NCBI GenBank assembly: GCA_944321735.1
Contig: CALUMK010000002.1
Coordinates: 62,001 to 126,000 of the forward strand
Length of the DNA: 64,000 nt
Reading direction: 5' to 3'
DNA from: an uncultured Bacteroidales bacterium
GTDB lineage: Bacteria > Bacteroidota > Bacteroidia > Bacteroidales > P3
Below are positions 8,167 to 16,002 of the stretch, piece by piece. The notes below the pieces were generated by a model, which searched no databases, was not told the origin of the DNA, and was given only the letters and a program-made list of their open reading frames with translations. Position 1 is the stretch's first letter. Each line of letters opens with the position of its first letter. The translations under genes were made by a program, and so were the position numbers.

Positions 8167-9651
8167 ATGAAAGCCAATCATTTGTGTGTGACGAACACCT
8201 TGACACGGAAAAAGGAAGCCTTTGAACCTTTGCATGCACCCTTGGTCGGGATGTATGTCTGCGGGCCGACGGTTTACGGCGACCCGCATTTAGGCCATGC
8301 CCGTTCGGCGGTTACGTTCGATATCATATTCCGCTACCTGAAGCATCTAGGCTACAAGGTTCGTTACGTGCGCAATATCACCGATGTAGGGCATCTGGAA
8401 CACGATGCCGACGAGGGGGAAGACAAGATTGCCAAGAAAGCCCGTCTGGAACAGCTCGAACCGATGGAAGTGGCGCAGCATTACGCCAACCGCTACCACG
8501 AGTTCATGGACAAGATGGGGGTGCTGAGGCCTTCTATCGAACCCTTGGCCTCGGGGCATATCATCGAGCAGATAGAACTGGTGAAGAAGATTCTGGAAGC
8601 CGGTTTCGCTTACGAGGTGAACGGTTCGGTCTATTTCAACGTACCTAAATACAACGAGAAATACCCGTACGGCCAGCTTTCGGGCCGGGTCTTGGACGAG
8701 CTTCTGGCCACGACCCGCGACAATCTGGCTTCGCAGGATGAAAAGCACAATCCGGCGGACTTCGCGCTTTGGAAGAAAGCCATGCCGGAACATATTATGC
8801 GCTGGCCGTCCCCTTGGGGGGATGGTTTCCCCGGTTGGCATACCGAATGCACGGCCATGTCGCACAAGTATCTGGGGCAGCCTTTCGATATCCACGGAGG
8901 AGGCATGGACCTGATGTTCCCGCATCATGAGGCGGAAATCGCGCAGGCGAACGCGGCTTACGGGCATCAGCCCTGCCGTTATTGGTTGCATAACAATATG
9001 ATTACCATCAACGGCAAGAAGATGGGCAAGTCTTTGGGCAACTTCATCACCTTGGACGAGTTCTTCACCGGGAATCATCCGGCATTGACACAGGCTTACG
9101 ACCCGATGACGATTCGTTTCTTCATCTTGCAGGCGCATTACCGCAGCACGCTCGATTTCAGCAATGAAGCTTTGCAGTCGGCCGAGAAGGGATTGCAGCG
9201 CCTGATGCAGATCAAGCCGGCTTTGGACAAGGTGAAGGCCGTGGCCGGGGAGCAGGTTTCTGAGGGCTTGAAGAAGATAGAAGAAGCTTGCTATGCCGCC
9301 ATGGACGATGATTTCAATACGCCGGTGGTCATTGCCAACCTGTTCGAACTGGTCAAACTGGCCAATTCGGCATCTGACAATAAGGCAGTCTTTACTCAGG
9401 CCGATTTGGAACTGGCAAGGAAATTGTACGAGGATTTCGTGGAAGATATATTGGGATTGTCGTCTTCTGTAGCGGAGGGTGGCAAATCGGCCGAGTGCCT
9501 GGAAGGCGTGATGGAAATCCTGTTGGAAATCCGGGCTAAGGCTAAAGCCGATAAGGACTTTGCCACTTCCGATTTGATCCGTGACAAGTTGAAGGCAGTG
9601 GGAATCGCGGTGATGGACGGGAAGGACGGCGCCAGCTGGAAACAAGAGTAA
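8167..9651 (+). CDS. cysS: Cysteine--tRNA ligase
   Basis: CysRS charges tRNA-Cys. The 494-residue enzyme shows the HIGH-type motif HLGH (41-44), zinc-binding C32 in VCGPTVY with later CTAMS and HHEAE ligands, and the KMSKS-type motif KKMGKS (about 284-289). The C-terminal helical and anticodon domains follow. I chose ATG 8167 because it aligns with other family members. The frame is also open from a TTG at 8134. The zinc peptidase gene follows after 21 nt. Confidence 0.96.
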   Translation: MKANHLCVTNTLTRKKEAFEPLHAPLVGMYVCGPTVYGDPHLGHARSAVTFDIIFRYLKHLGYKVRYVRNITDVGHLEHDADEGEDKIAKKARLEQLEPMEVAQHYANRYHEFMDKMGVLRPSIEPLASGHIIEQIELVKKILEAGFAYEVNGSVYFNVPKYNEKYPYGQLSGRVLDELLATTRDNLASQDEKHNPADFALWKKAMPEHIMRWPSPWGDGFPGWHTECTAMSHKYLGQPFDIHGGGMDLMFPHHEAEIAQANAAYGHQPCRYWLHNNMITINGKKMGKSLGNFITLDEFFTGNHPALTQAYDPMTIRFFILQAHYRSTLDFSNEALQSAEKGLQRLMQIKPALDKVKAVAGEQVSEGLKKIEEACYAAMDDDFNTPVVIANLFELVKLANSASDNKAVFTQADLELARKLYEDFVEDILGLSSSVAEGGKSAECLEGVMEILLEIRAKAKADKDFATSDLIRDKLKAVGIAVMDGKDGASWKQE

Positions 9652-9672
9652 TAACGCTAAAAAAGAGAAGAA

Positions 9673-10395
9673 ATGATACTGCAAGTAGTTGCCAATAATC
9701 CGGCCAATACGGGAATTCCGATGATTTGGCTGATTTTCGGGGCGCTGATGATCCTGAGCTTCATTGTCCAGGCGAGCCTTAAACGAAAATTCAACCGCTA
9801 TGCCAAAGTGCCGTTGCCATACGGCATGACCGGCAAGGATGTGGCGGAAAAGATGCTTCATGACCACGGCATCAACGATGTGAGCGTGGTCTGCATTCCG
9901 GGCATGTTGTCCGACCATTACAACCCGGCAACCAAGACGGTGAACCTTAGCCAAGGGGTCTATAGCGGCAACAGCATTGCTGCCGCTGCGGTGGCGGCTC
10001 ATGAATGCGGCCATGCCGTGCAGCATGCCACGGCTTATTCCTGGCTCAAGATGCGTTCGGCCTTGGTGCCTTTCGTCAGCTTCAGCGACCGTATCGTGAT
10101 GTGGATCCTGCTGGCCGGCATCCTGATGGTGCAGTCTTTCCCGCAATTGTTGTTGCTGGGAATCCTGCTTTTCGCTGTCACCACCTTGTTCAGTTTCGTC
10201 ACCTTGCCGGTTGAAATCAACGCCAGCCAGCGAGCGGTGGCCTGGCTCGACAATGCCGGAATCGCCACGGCCGAAACCCGTCCTATGGCCGTCAGCGCAT
10301 TGCGGTCGGCCGCTTATACATATGTGATTGCGGCTTTGACTTCGTTGGCGACGTTGTTGTACTATATTTTAATTTACCTCAACAACCGGGAATAA
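9673..10395 (+). CDS. Membrane zinc metallopeptidase (YugP type)
   Basis: This 240-residue integral membrane protein carries a zincin motif HECGH at residues 110-114, preceded by a region typical of the Zn_peptidase_2 (YugP) family. Hydrophobic segments lie at about residues 12-32, 120-165 and 205-235. The physiological substrate is unknown. The PLPYGMTGKDVAEKML and LSDHYNP stretches are characteristic of the family. It lies 21 nt after cysS and is probably co-transcribed. A 206-bp inverted-repeat element starts directly at its stop codon. Confidence 0.9.
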   Translation: MILQVVANNPANTGIPMIWLIFGALMILSFIVQASLKRKFNRYAKVPLPYGMTGKDVAEKMLHDHGINDVSVVCIPGMLSDHYNPATKTVNLSQGVYSGNSIAAAAVAAHECGHAVQHATAYSWLKMRSALVPFVSFSDRIVMWILLAGILMVQSFPQLLLLGILLFAVTTLFSFVTLPVEINASQRAVAWLDNAGIATAETRPMAVSALRSAAYTYVIAALTSLATLLYYILIYLNNRE

Positions 10396-10599
10396 AAGCA
10401 TTTTGGAGGCGGTCTGCTTCGTTGCGAGCCTTGCGCGGCTTGGTCACGTACAAAGGTACGCTCCCGCGCTTGGCTCAATCGCGTGCCTTGCACTTCATCG
10501 CTCAAAATAAGTTTACTGGGTGCGGGGCGGTGTATAGAAGTACGCTCCCGCGCCGCGCGTCGGCTCGGCGTCTCGCATTCCATCCTCCAAAATGCTTTT
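10394..10599 (+). repeat. Stop-codon-abutting palindromic element 1 (206 bp)
   Basis: A perfect 16-bp inverted repeat, AAAAGCATTTTGGAGG at 10394-10409 and its complement at 10584-10599, bounds this element. The left arm overlaps the last two bases of the zinc peptidase stop codon. Inside is the core hairpin GTCACGTAC-AAAG-GTACGCTCC (10443-10464), preceded by CTTCGTTGCGA, both shared with the element at 52258. The same core occurs in the element at 14167. Short reading frames inside are by-products of the repeat. Confidence 0.85.
10468..10527 (+). repeat. 60-bp direct repeat, copy A
   Basis: This 60-bp unit, starting GCTTGGCTCAATCGCG, recurs at 10620-10679 with one mismatch. Copy A lies inside palindromic element 1. 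In both copies it is soon followed by GTACGCTCC. Confidence 0.85.
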
Positions 10600-10619
10600 A
10601 TTGAAGAACGAGGTGACGG

Positions 10620-10679
10620 GCTTGGCTCAATCGCGTGCCTTGCACTTCATCGCTCAAAATAAGTTTACTGAGTGCGGGG
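10620..10679 (+). repeat. 60-bp direct repeat, copy B
   Basis: This is the second copy, 59 of 60 bases identical to 10468-10527, lying outside element 1 and followed at once by GTACGCTCC (10680-10688). It looks like a partial duplication of the element, lacking its outer arms. Confidence 0.85.
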
Positions 10680-10745
10680 GTACGCTCCGGAGGGGGTGTG
10701 GAATGATTTTGGTTGAAGTGGGGTATCGCCTGCCGATTTATTTTG

Positions 10746-10753
10746 TATCTTCG
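10746..10753 (+). promoter_or_regulatory. -7 box upstream of ilvE
   Basis: TATCTTCG fits the TAnnTTYG -7 pattern and would give a leader of about 65 nt. No clear -33 box is seen. The rest of the gap from 10396 to here is repeat sequence. Confidence 0.45.
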
Positions 10754-10822
10754 CAAGGTTGTAGAAAGACGGTTTGAAGGGAAACGGATTGATTAAGAAT
10801 AAAATCTAAAATTTATATAATT

Positions 10823-11842
10823 ATGAGCCAGATTGATTGGAAAAGTTTGCCTTTCGGTTATTTCAAGACCGATTACAATGTCCGCGCTTACTACAAGGAC
10901 GGCAAATGGAGCGATCTCGAAGTTCGCGACGATGAAATGATTAACCTTCACATGGCTGCCACCTGCCTCCATTACGGTCAGGAAGCCTTCGAAGGGATGA
11001 AAGCTTTCCGGGGCAAGGACGGCAAGATCCGTTTGTTCCGTCCCGATGAAAACGCCAAACGTTTGGTTCTTTCCGCCAACGGTATCCTGATGCAGCCGGT
11101 TCCGACCGACCTCTTCATCGAAGCTTGCAAGAAAGTGGTGAAACTGAACGAAAAATTCGTTCCTCCTTATGGAGAAGGCGCTTCTTTCTACCTCCGTCCG
11201 TTGTTGATCGGTTCGGGTGCCGAAGTAGGGGTTAAGCCGGCCAAGGAATACATGTTCATCGTGTTCGGCGGTCCGGTAGGTCCTTATTTCAAGAGCGGTT
11301 TCAAGCCCGTTCCCATGCAAATCGTAAAGGACTACGACCGTGTGGCTCCGCTGGGTACAGGTCTGTTCAAGGTGGGCGGCAACTACGCTGCTTCCTTGCG
11401 TGCCAGCGAACGTGCTCACGAAGAAGGCTATTCCACCGTGTTATTCCTCGATTCCAAACAACACAAGTACATCGATGAAGCCGGTCCGGCCAACTTCTTC
11501 GCCATCAAGGGTAACAAGTACATCACGCCCGATTCCAATTCGATTCTGCGTTCCATCACCAATATGAGCTTGCAGCAGATTGCCGCCGATATGGGTCTGG
11601 AAGTAGAACGCCGTCCTATCGAAGAAGAAGAATTGGCTACATTCGACGAAATCGGCGCTTGCGGTACGGCTGCCGTTATCTCGCCCATCAGCAAGATTGT
11701 GGATCGTTCTACCGGCAAGGAATACGTGGTAAGCAAGGACGGCCAGCCCGGTCCTATTTCCACCAAGCTGTACCATGCTTTGAAAGCCATCCAGGAAGGG
11801 GAAGCCGAAGACAAGCACGGCTGGAACCTGATTCTGGACTAA
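10823..11842 (+). CDS. ilvE: Branched-chain amino acid aminotransferase
   Basis: IlvE is a PLP fold-type IV enzyme that interconverts branched-chain amino acids and their 2-oxo acids. The 339-residue length and the motif FKVGGNYAASLRA (K183 by analogy the PLP lysine), LNEKFVPPY and EEELATFDEIGACGTAAVIS are those of the eukaryote-like BCAT group. Codon use is highly biased, with few rare codons, suggesting strong expression. It is a single-gene unit with its own -7 box and a very stable terminator at 11919-11958. Confidence 0.96.
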   Translation: MSQIDWKSLPFGYFKTDYNVRAYYKDGKWSDLEVRDDEMINLHMAATCLHYGQEAFEGMKAFRGKDGKIRLFRPDENAKRLVLSANGILMQPVPTDLFIEACKKVVKLNEKFVPPYGEGASFYLRPLLIGSGAEVGVKPAKEYMFIVFGGPVGPYFKSGFKPVPMQIVKDYDRVAPLGTGLFKVGGNYAASLRASERAHEEGYSTVLFLDSKQHKYIDEAGPANFFAIKGNKYITPDSNSILRSITNMSLQQIAADMGLEVERRPIEEEELATFDEIGACGTAAVISPISKIVDRSTGKEYVVSKDGQPGPISTKLYHALKAIQEGEAEDKHGWNLILD

Positions 11843-11918
11843 TCCTGGCTCCCAGCACGGCAATGTTCTCTGCCGTTTGAATCTTGACAAGAGAAGAGGT
11901 TGCCGAGCATTTATTATA

Positions 11919-11958
11919 AAAGAGGCCGCTTCCAGCATTCGTTGGAAGCGGCCTCTTT
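11919..11958 (+). terminator. Terminator after ilvE
   Basis: A perfect 16-bp stem (11919-11934 with 11943-11958) closes an 8-nt loop. The stem ends in AAA/TTT, which supplies a short T run. The same stem could also act on leftward transcripts. Confidence 0.8.
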
Positions 11959-12015
11959 ACGTAAAAATCCTTTCTTCTCTTGTTCTCAATAGCAAACAAA
12001 GCCTAATTCTTCTTA

Positions 12016-12212
12016 AACCCAAATCGGTCATTAGACACGCCGGGGCTGTTTTCGGTTAGGAAAATGAGGCTTTCGGGCATCTTGCCCGCTTCTGTCCGCA
12101 TCCTGTTTCTCGCTACGCCTCGACGTAGCCCGCTACGCCTTCGGCTAGGCGAGAAGCATGCTGCATGACACAAGCGGGCAATCTCCCCAAAGTCTAATGA
12201 CCGATTTGGGTT
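12016..12212. mobile_element. 197-bp MITE-like element, copy 1
   Basis: A 21-bp terminal inverted repeat beginning AACCCAAATCGGTCATT (12016-12036) matches its exact complement at 12192-12212. A second copy of identical length lies at 24765-24961. The interior carries a palindrome around GACGTAGC and CCTTCGGCTAGGCGAG. There is no coding capacity. It lies between convergent ilvE and the leftward lipoprotein gene. Whether it is mobile is inferred from structure and copy number only. Confidence 0.75.
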
Positions 12213-12242
12213 AAAGGATTCTATTTCTTCTCCGTTGTACGT

Positions 12243-13658
12243 TTACTGCAAAGTGATTTGATACAAGAGGAAAGCCCAGATGTCGGACGGCGCGAGTTCA
12301 GGGACTAGGAGGAAAGGTTTCTGCCCGCAGCGTCGACCGGATTGTTCCTGCACGTAGGCCGAGATCGCGTAATATCCGGAATCGCCTTCCGTCAGGATAG
12401 CCGGAATTCGGCCTTTGAGCAGAGAGGGGCTGGAATGATAGTGTTCGGACCGGAAAGAGGTGCTTTCTTTCGGCAAGGCATTGTTGGCGGTATATGGCTC
12501 GATGGCTTCCGAGGTCAGTTCAAGGAGGGACATTGTTCGGGTAGTGGAATCTTCGGTCTGCCTTTGGTTCAATATCGATATTTCCGACAAGGAGGTCTTG
12601 GGAGGATTTTCTCGTAGCCTTTGCCAAAATTCCGTTCGGCAAGAATCCGGTGCCGGATCGATGACGGCTGCTTGGAAAAGGTCTCCCCGCCAAAAGACGG
12701 ATTCTTCAGCCAGTGGATATTCTTGCCCCAAGGCCAGCAAGGCCAGGCGGGAAGGCGTAGAGAAAGAGTTCGCTATAAGATAATTAGCCGAAAAGACGAG
12801 GTCACCCGTATTTAACTTGATCGGCTTTTCAACGGTATATTGCTTTACATGCCGCCGTACTTCATCCGGATTGGATAAAAAACGCCGGTAGGCCCATCTC
12901 CGTTCCTCTATATTGGCTTTTACCGTGTCCCGGTAGATCCGTCGGCGCAAGGAGTCGGCTTTGGCAAAAAAGAGGCTGCTGTCCTGGATACTGACATGCC
13001 GGATTCCTCCTGCCACGGCCAGGATACCTCCTCGATTAAAAAAACTTTCCGGAATCCGGACAGGTTCATGGCTTGTTCGAGGGCAGGGCATCAGTACTAC
13101 GGGATTGTTCCCGTCCTCCCAGAGCACACCTTGATAGAAAAGATACAAAGGAATTCCGTTTGCCGATAAGCTGTCCCGTCTGATTCCATCCGGCAGCGCA
13201 ATGCCGAGAGGAGACAAGTATTCCCAGGAAACCGTCTTTTTCCCATCCTCGGTTTCTTCCCTGTCCTTTTTAAGAACCATTCGTATTCCGCTGAGGTATG
13301 CTTGCGTGGTTTCCTCCTGTTTCCGTATCCAATAGGTTTTATCTTCTTCCAAACTGTCGCTTTGCAGCCAAAGGAAAAGTTCGCAGAATTTCCATTCAGG
13401 CTTGACTTGGAAACGGGAATCCAAAGCATGCGCCAGTATCGAGTAGCTGGGGTAAGGATTCGCTAGACCCGGATGTTTCCATGCCGTTCCGTTTGCCTCC
13501 ATGCTTGTGTCAGGCAGAAACATCTCGGCGAAATATTTCTTTTTGGCGTAGGGGAATTCCAAGTCTTCGATGCTTTGTTCCTGGCAGGAGCAGAGCAGCA
13601 GGAGAGCCAGGACAAATCCGAACCAACGTAGGCGGATATGATGGAAAATGTGCGGCAT
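12243..13658 (-). CDS. Hypothetical lipoprotein
   Basis: This 471-residue protein has a signal peptide ending in the lipobox LLLCSC, with acylated C25 followed by QEQS. That predicts an exported, membrane-anchored lipoprotein. Aromatic-rich segments such as PEWKFCELFLWLQ and YWIRKQEETTQAYLSGIR suggest a folded globular domain, but I recognise no family. It stands alone: the 31 bases after its stop lead to the 197-bp element, and upstream the biotin carrier gene has its own terminator. Confidence 0.7.
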   Translation of the reverse strand: MPHIFHHIRLRWFGFVLALLLLCSCQEQSIEDLEFPYAKKKYFAEMFLPDTSMEANGTAWKHPGLANPYPSYSILAHALDSRFQVKPEWKFCELFLWLQSDSLEEDKTYWIRKQEETTQAYLSGIRMVLKKDREETEDGKKTVSWEYLSPLGIALPDGIRRDSLSANGIPLYLFYQGVLWEDGNNPVVLMPCPRTSHEPVRIPESFFNRGGILAVAGGIRHVSIQDSSLFFAKADSLRRRIYRDTVKANIEERRWAYRRFLSNPDEVRRHVKQYTVEKPIKLNTGDLVFSANYLIANSFSTPSRLALLALGQEYPLAEESVFWRGDLFQAAVIDPAPDSCRTEFWQRLRENPPKTSLSEISILNQRQTEDSTTRTMSLLELTSEAIEPYTANNALPKESTSFRSEHYHSSPSLLKGRIPAILTEGDSGYYAISAYVQEQSGRRCGQKPFLLVPELAPSDIWAFLLYQITLQ

Positions 13659-13703
13659 GTGATTGATTTGAGAATCGGGGAAAGGAACGGTCGGGCAGAC
13701 TTG

Positions 13704-13744
13704 AAAAAAAGAGAGTGTGTCGGGCTTTTCTTCGGCACACTCTC
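13704..13744 (-). terminator. Terminator of biotin carrier gene
   Basis: GAGAGTGTG (13711-13719) pairs with CACACTCTC (13736-13744). On the minus strand the stem is followed by seven Ts, so it ends leftward transcription after the biotin carrier gene. Confidence 0.8.
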
Positions 13745-13776
13745 CAAGCGGTAGTTCGTTTGGCGAAGCCGTTCAG

Positions 13777-14103
13777 TTAGCAGACCGGGCTGAATTCAAT
13801 CAGCAAGGCATGTTTGGGGATGCTGTGGCCTTCTTCCACGCAGATGGACTTGACAATGCCGTCCACAGGGGCCAGCAGCTCGTTGTCCATTTTCATTGCA
13901 TCCAGAATCAGAACCTTGTCGCCCTTTTTCACCTTGTCGCCCACTTTGACGCAAATCTGGCGGACCGTCCCCGGCATGAAGGCCTCCATATTATAAGGAC
14001 TCACATGACGGTAAGGCGTCTTGTTCTTGTATTTGATTGAAAGCTCCGTTTCGTACTGTCCTGTAGGCAAATTCAGGCTTTCCATTTTTTCTGTTGTTTC
14101 CAT
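13777..14103 (-). CDS. Biotin carboxyl carrier subunit
   Basis: This 108-residue protein carries the biotinylation motif DAMKMDNEL with the target lysine K71, in a C-terminal biotinyl-lipoyl domain (about residues 38-108). The first 35 residues are a short linker. It shuttles carboxyl groups for a decarboxylase or carboxylase, most likely with the carboxyltransferase encoded just upstream (14296-15843). In many Bacteroidetes a membrane decarboxylase beta subunit follows. Here a terminator follows instead, so the remaining subunits, or a biotin carboxylase, must lie elsewhere. Confidence 0.9.
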   Translation of the reverse strand: METTEKMESLNLPTGQYETELSIKYKNKTPYRHVSPYNMEAFMPGTVRQICVKVGDKVKKGDKVLILDAMKMDNELLAPVDGIVKSICVEEGHSIPKHALLIEFSPVC

Positions 14104-14166
14104 TTGAAAATCAATGTGAAGTTAAGTCAAATTGAGAGGTCGAACTTTTTTTTGTTCGAATATAGG

Positions 14167-14297
14167 AAGTCAGCGTGTTAGAACGGGCAAGATGCGAAGC
14201 TGCCAAGGAAGAGGAGGCAGGAGCGTACTTCTGTACGTGACTGCCTCCGAACTCCGCAGGCAATGATGCAGATTGCCCGTTATCACGCGCTGATTTT
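14167..14297 (-). repeat. Stop-codon-abutting palindromic element 2 (131 bp)
   Basis: Imperfect inverted arms (TCAGCG...ACGGGCAA at 14170-14190 and ATTGCCCG...GCTGA at 14273-14293) bound this element, whose right edge overlaps the mmdA stop codon. In the centre GGAGGCAG and CTGCCTCC flank the shared core GTCACGTAC-AGAA-GTACGCTCC, here on the minus strand (14241-14220), that is in mmdA sense. It separates mmdA from the biotin carrier gene. Confidence 0.8.
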
Positions 14298-15843
14298 AAA
14301 ATGGGGGAAGGCCATGCTTCCGACAAGGCGCCTCCACATGCTTGTTCTTGCTCAATTCCAGCGCACGAGCCACCGCTTGGCGGGTTTCTTGGGGTTCGAT
14401 GACCGAATCCACATAACCGTAACCCGCAGCCACATACGGGTTGGCGAACTTGGCACTGTATTCGGCTACTTTTTCCTTGCGGGTTTCTTCCGGGTTTTCC
14501 GATTCCTTGATTTCCTTGCGGAAAATGATGTTGGCGGCTCCGGCTGAACCCATCACCGCGATTTCTGCCGTAGGCCAAGCAAACACGAAATCGGCATGCA
14601 AGTGGTTGGAACACATGGCAATGTATCCGCCGCCGTACGCCTTGCGCAAGATAACGGTAATCTTGGGTACAGTGGCTTCCGAATACGCATACAGGATCTT
14701 GGCTCCGTGACGGATTACCCCGGCATGTTCCTGGTCAACCCCCGGCAGGTATCCCGGCAGGTCCACGAAAGTTACCAAAGGAATGTTGAAAGCGTCGCAG
14801 TAACGGATAAAGCGGGCGCATTTGTCGGAGCTGTCCACATCCAGAACCCCGGCCATCACTAACGGCTGGTTGGCCACGAAGCCCACCGTCTGCCCGTCGA
14901 TACGGCCGAAGCCCACCACGATGTTCGGCGCGAAAAGTTCCTGCACTTCGAGAAACTGGGAATCATCGGAGATGGCCTTGATGACATGGCGCACGTCGTA
15001 AGGCTTGCGCACGTCGTCCGGGATTATGTTTTCAATCTTGTAGGTTTTCTGCGGAGCCTTAGGCGCCGTTGCTTCGGCCTTTTCACGGTTGTTGCGCGGG
15101 ATGTAGCTGAGCAGTTCCTTGATTTGCGCAAAGCATTCCTGCTCGGTCTTGGCATAGAAATGCGCGTTCCCTGTGATTTCAGCATGAGTGCGGGCGCCGC
15201 CAAGGTCTTCCTGCGAGATTTCTTCGCCCAATACCGACTTGATGACTTCCGGTCCGGTAATGAACATCTTGGAAACCTGGTCGACCACGAATACGAAGTC
15301 TGTCAATGCCGGGGAATATACAGCACCGCCTGCGCAAGGGCCTAAGATGACCGAAAGCTGCGGAATCACGCCCGAAGCCTTGGTATTGCGGTAGAAAATT
15401 TCCCCGTAACCGGCCAAAGCGCGAACCCCTTCCTGGATACGGGCGCCACCGGAATCGTTGATGCCGATCAGCGGCATCTGCATATTGATGGCGTGATCCA
15501 TGACCTTGCAGATTTTCATGGCGTGCATGAAACCGAGCGATCCTCCGGTTACCGTGAAATCCTGGGCGTAGATGCAGACCGGGCGGCCGTTTACCGAACC
15601 CGTACCGGCAACCACCCCGTCGCCAGCCAAATATTTCTTGTCCATTCCAAAATCCCGTGCCGAATGCTGGATAAAGAGATCCAGCTCCTGAAAAGAACCC
15701 GGGTCTAAGATGCTGTCGATTCGTTCACGAGCAGTGAGTTTCCCACTCTCTTTCTGCTTGGCGATGGCTTTTTCTCCACCACCAGCCATGGCCGTCTGCT
15801 TGCGTTGTTGCAAGTCGGCGCATTTTTCTTGGTTTGTAGACAT
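14296..15843 (-). CDS. mmdA: Methylmalonyl/propionyl-CoA carboxyltransferase subunit
   Basis: This 515-residue protein has the two crotonase-like domains of acyl-CoA carboxyltransferases. In methylmalonyl-CoA decarboxylase (alpha subunit) or propionyl-CoA carboxylase (beta subunit) it moves carboxyl between acyl-CoA and biotin. Typical stretches are INDSGGARIQEGV, GPCAGGAVYSPALTDF and KAYGGGYIAMCS. The paired biotin carrier gene lies downstream, separated by a palindromic element. A propionate-forming succinate pathway is the likely setting, by analogy with other Bacteroidales. The choice between decarboxylase and carboxylase cannot be made from this window. Confidence 0.93.
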   Translation of the reverse strand: MSTNQEKCADLQQRKQTAMAGGGEKAIAKQKESGKLTARERIDSILDPGSFQELDLFIQHSARDFGMDKKYLAGDGVVAGTGSVNGRPVCIYAQDFTVTGGSLGFMHAMKICKVMDHAINMQMPLIGINDSGGARIQEGVRALAGYGEIFYRNTKASGVIPQLSVILGPCAGGAVYSPALTDFVFVVDQVSKMFITGPEVIKSVLGEEISQEDLGGARTHAEITGNAHFYAKTEQECFAQIKELLSYIPRNNREKAEATAPKAPQKTYKIENIIPDDVRKPYDVRHVIKAISDDSQFLEVQELFAPNIVVGFGRIDGQTVGFVANQPLVMAGVLDVDSSDKCARFIRYCDAFNIPLVTFVDLPGYLPGVDQEHAGVIRHGAKILYAYSEATVPKITVILRKAYGGGYIAMCSNHLHADFVFAWPTAEIAVMGSAGAANIIFRKEIKESENPEETRKEKVAEYSAKFANPYVAAGYGYVDSVIEPQETRQAVARALELSKNKHVEAPCRKHGLPPF

Positions 15844-15931
15844 TGTGATGAAATTTAGTTACAACAAAGGAACAGAGGCGGGCAAAGGTTCCATTGCCGA
15901 TGCCGGGCGCTCCGCTTGTCTAATCAACCTA

Positions 15932-15963
15932 CAAAAATAGGTAATCTTGGAATAATATTGAAA
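15932..15963 (-). promoter_or_regulatory. mmdA promoter
   Basis: On the minus strand TTTC (15963-15960) and TATTTTTG (15939-15932) are 20 bp apart. The -7 box matches the consensus exactly. Predicted leader about 85 nt. Confidence 0.5.
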
Positions 15964-16002
15964 CACGGATTTATCGGTGTGAAACCCAAAAAAATACAAG
16001 AC

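Noticed and set aside
8347-10146. A 599-codon open frame antisense to cysS and the zinc peptidase
   Set aside because: The sense strand encodes two well-recognised enzymes. The antisense frame arises from the same codon bias and has His/Arg-rich, unstructured composition.
10422-10777. Two small open frames of about 60 codons between the zinc peptidase and ilvE
   Set aside because: Both lie in repeat sequence and share the translated repeat (LAQSRALHFIAQNKF). They have no ribosome site and are by-products of the 60-bp duplication.
14138-14157. Hairpin TCGAAC / GTTCGA around eight Ts upstream of the biotin carrier gene
   Set aside because: The stem is only 6 bp and the T run is in the loop, so it is neither a terminator nor clearly an operator.
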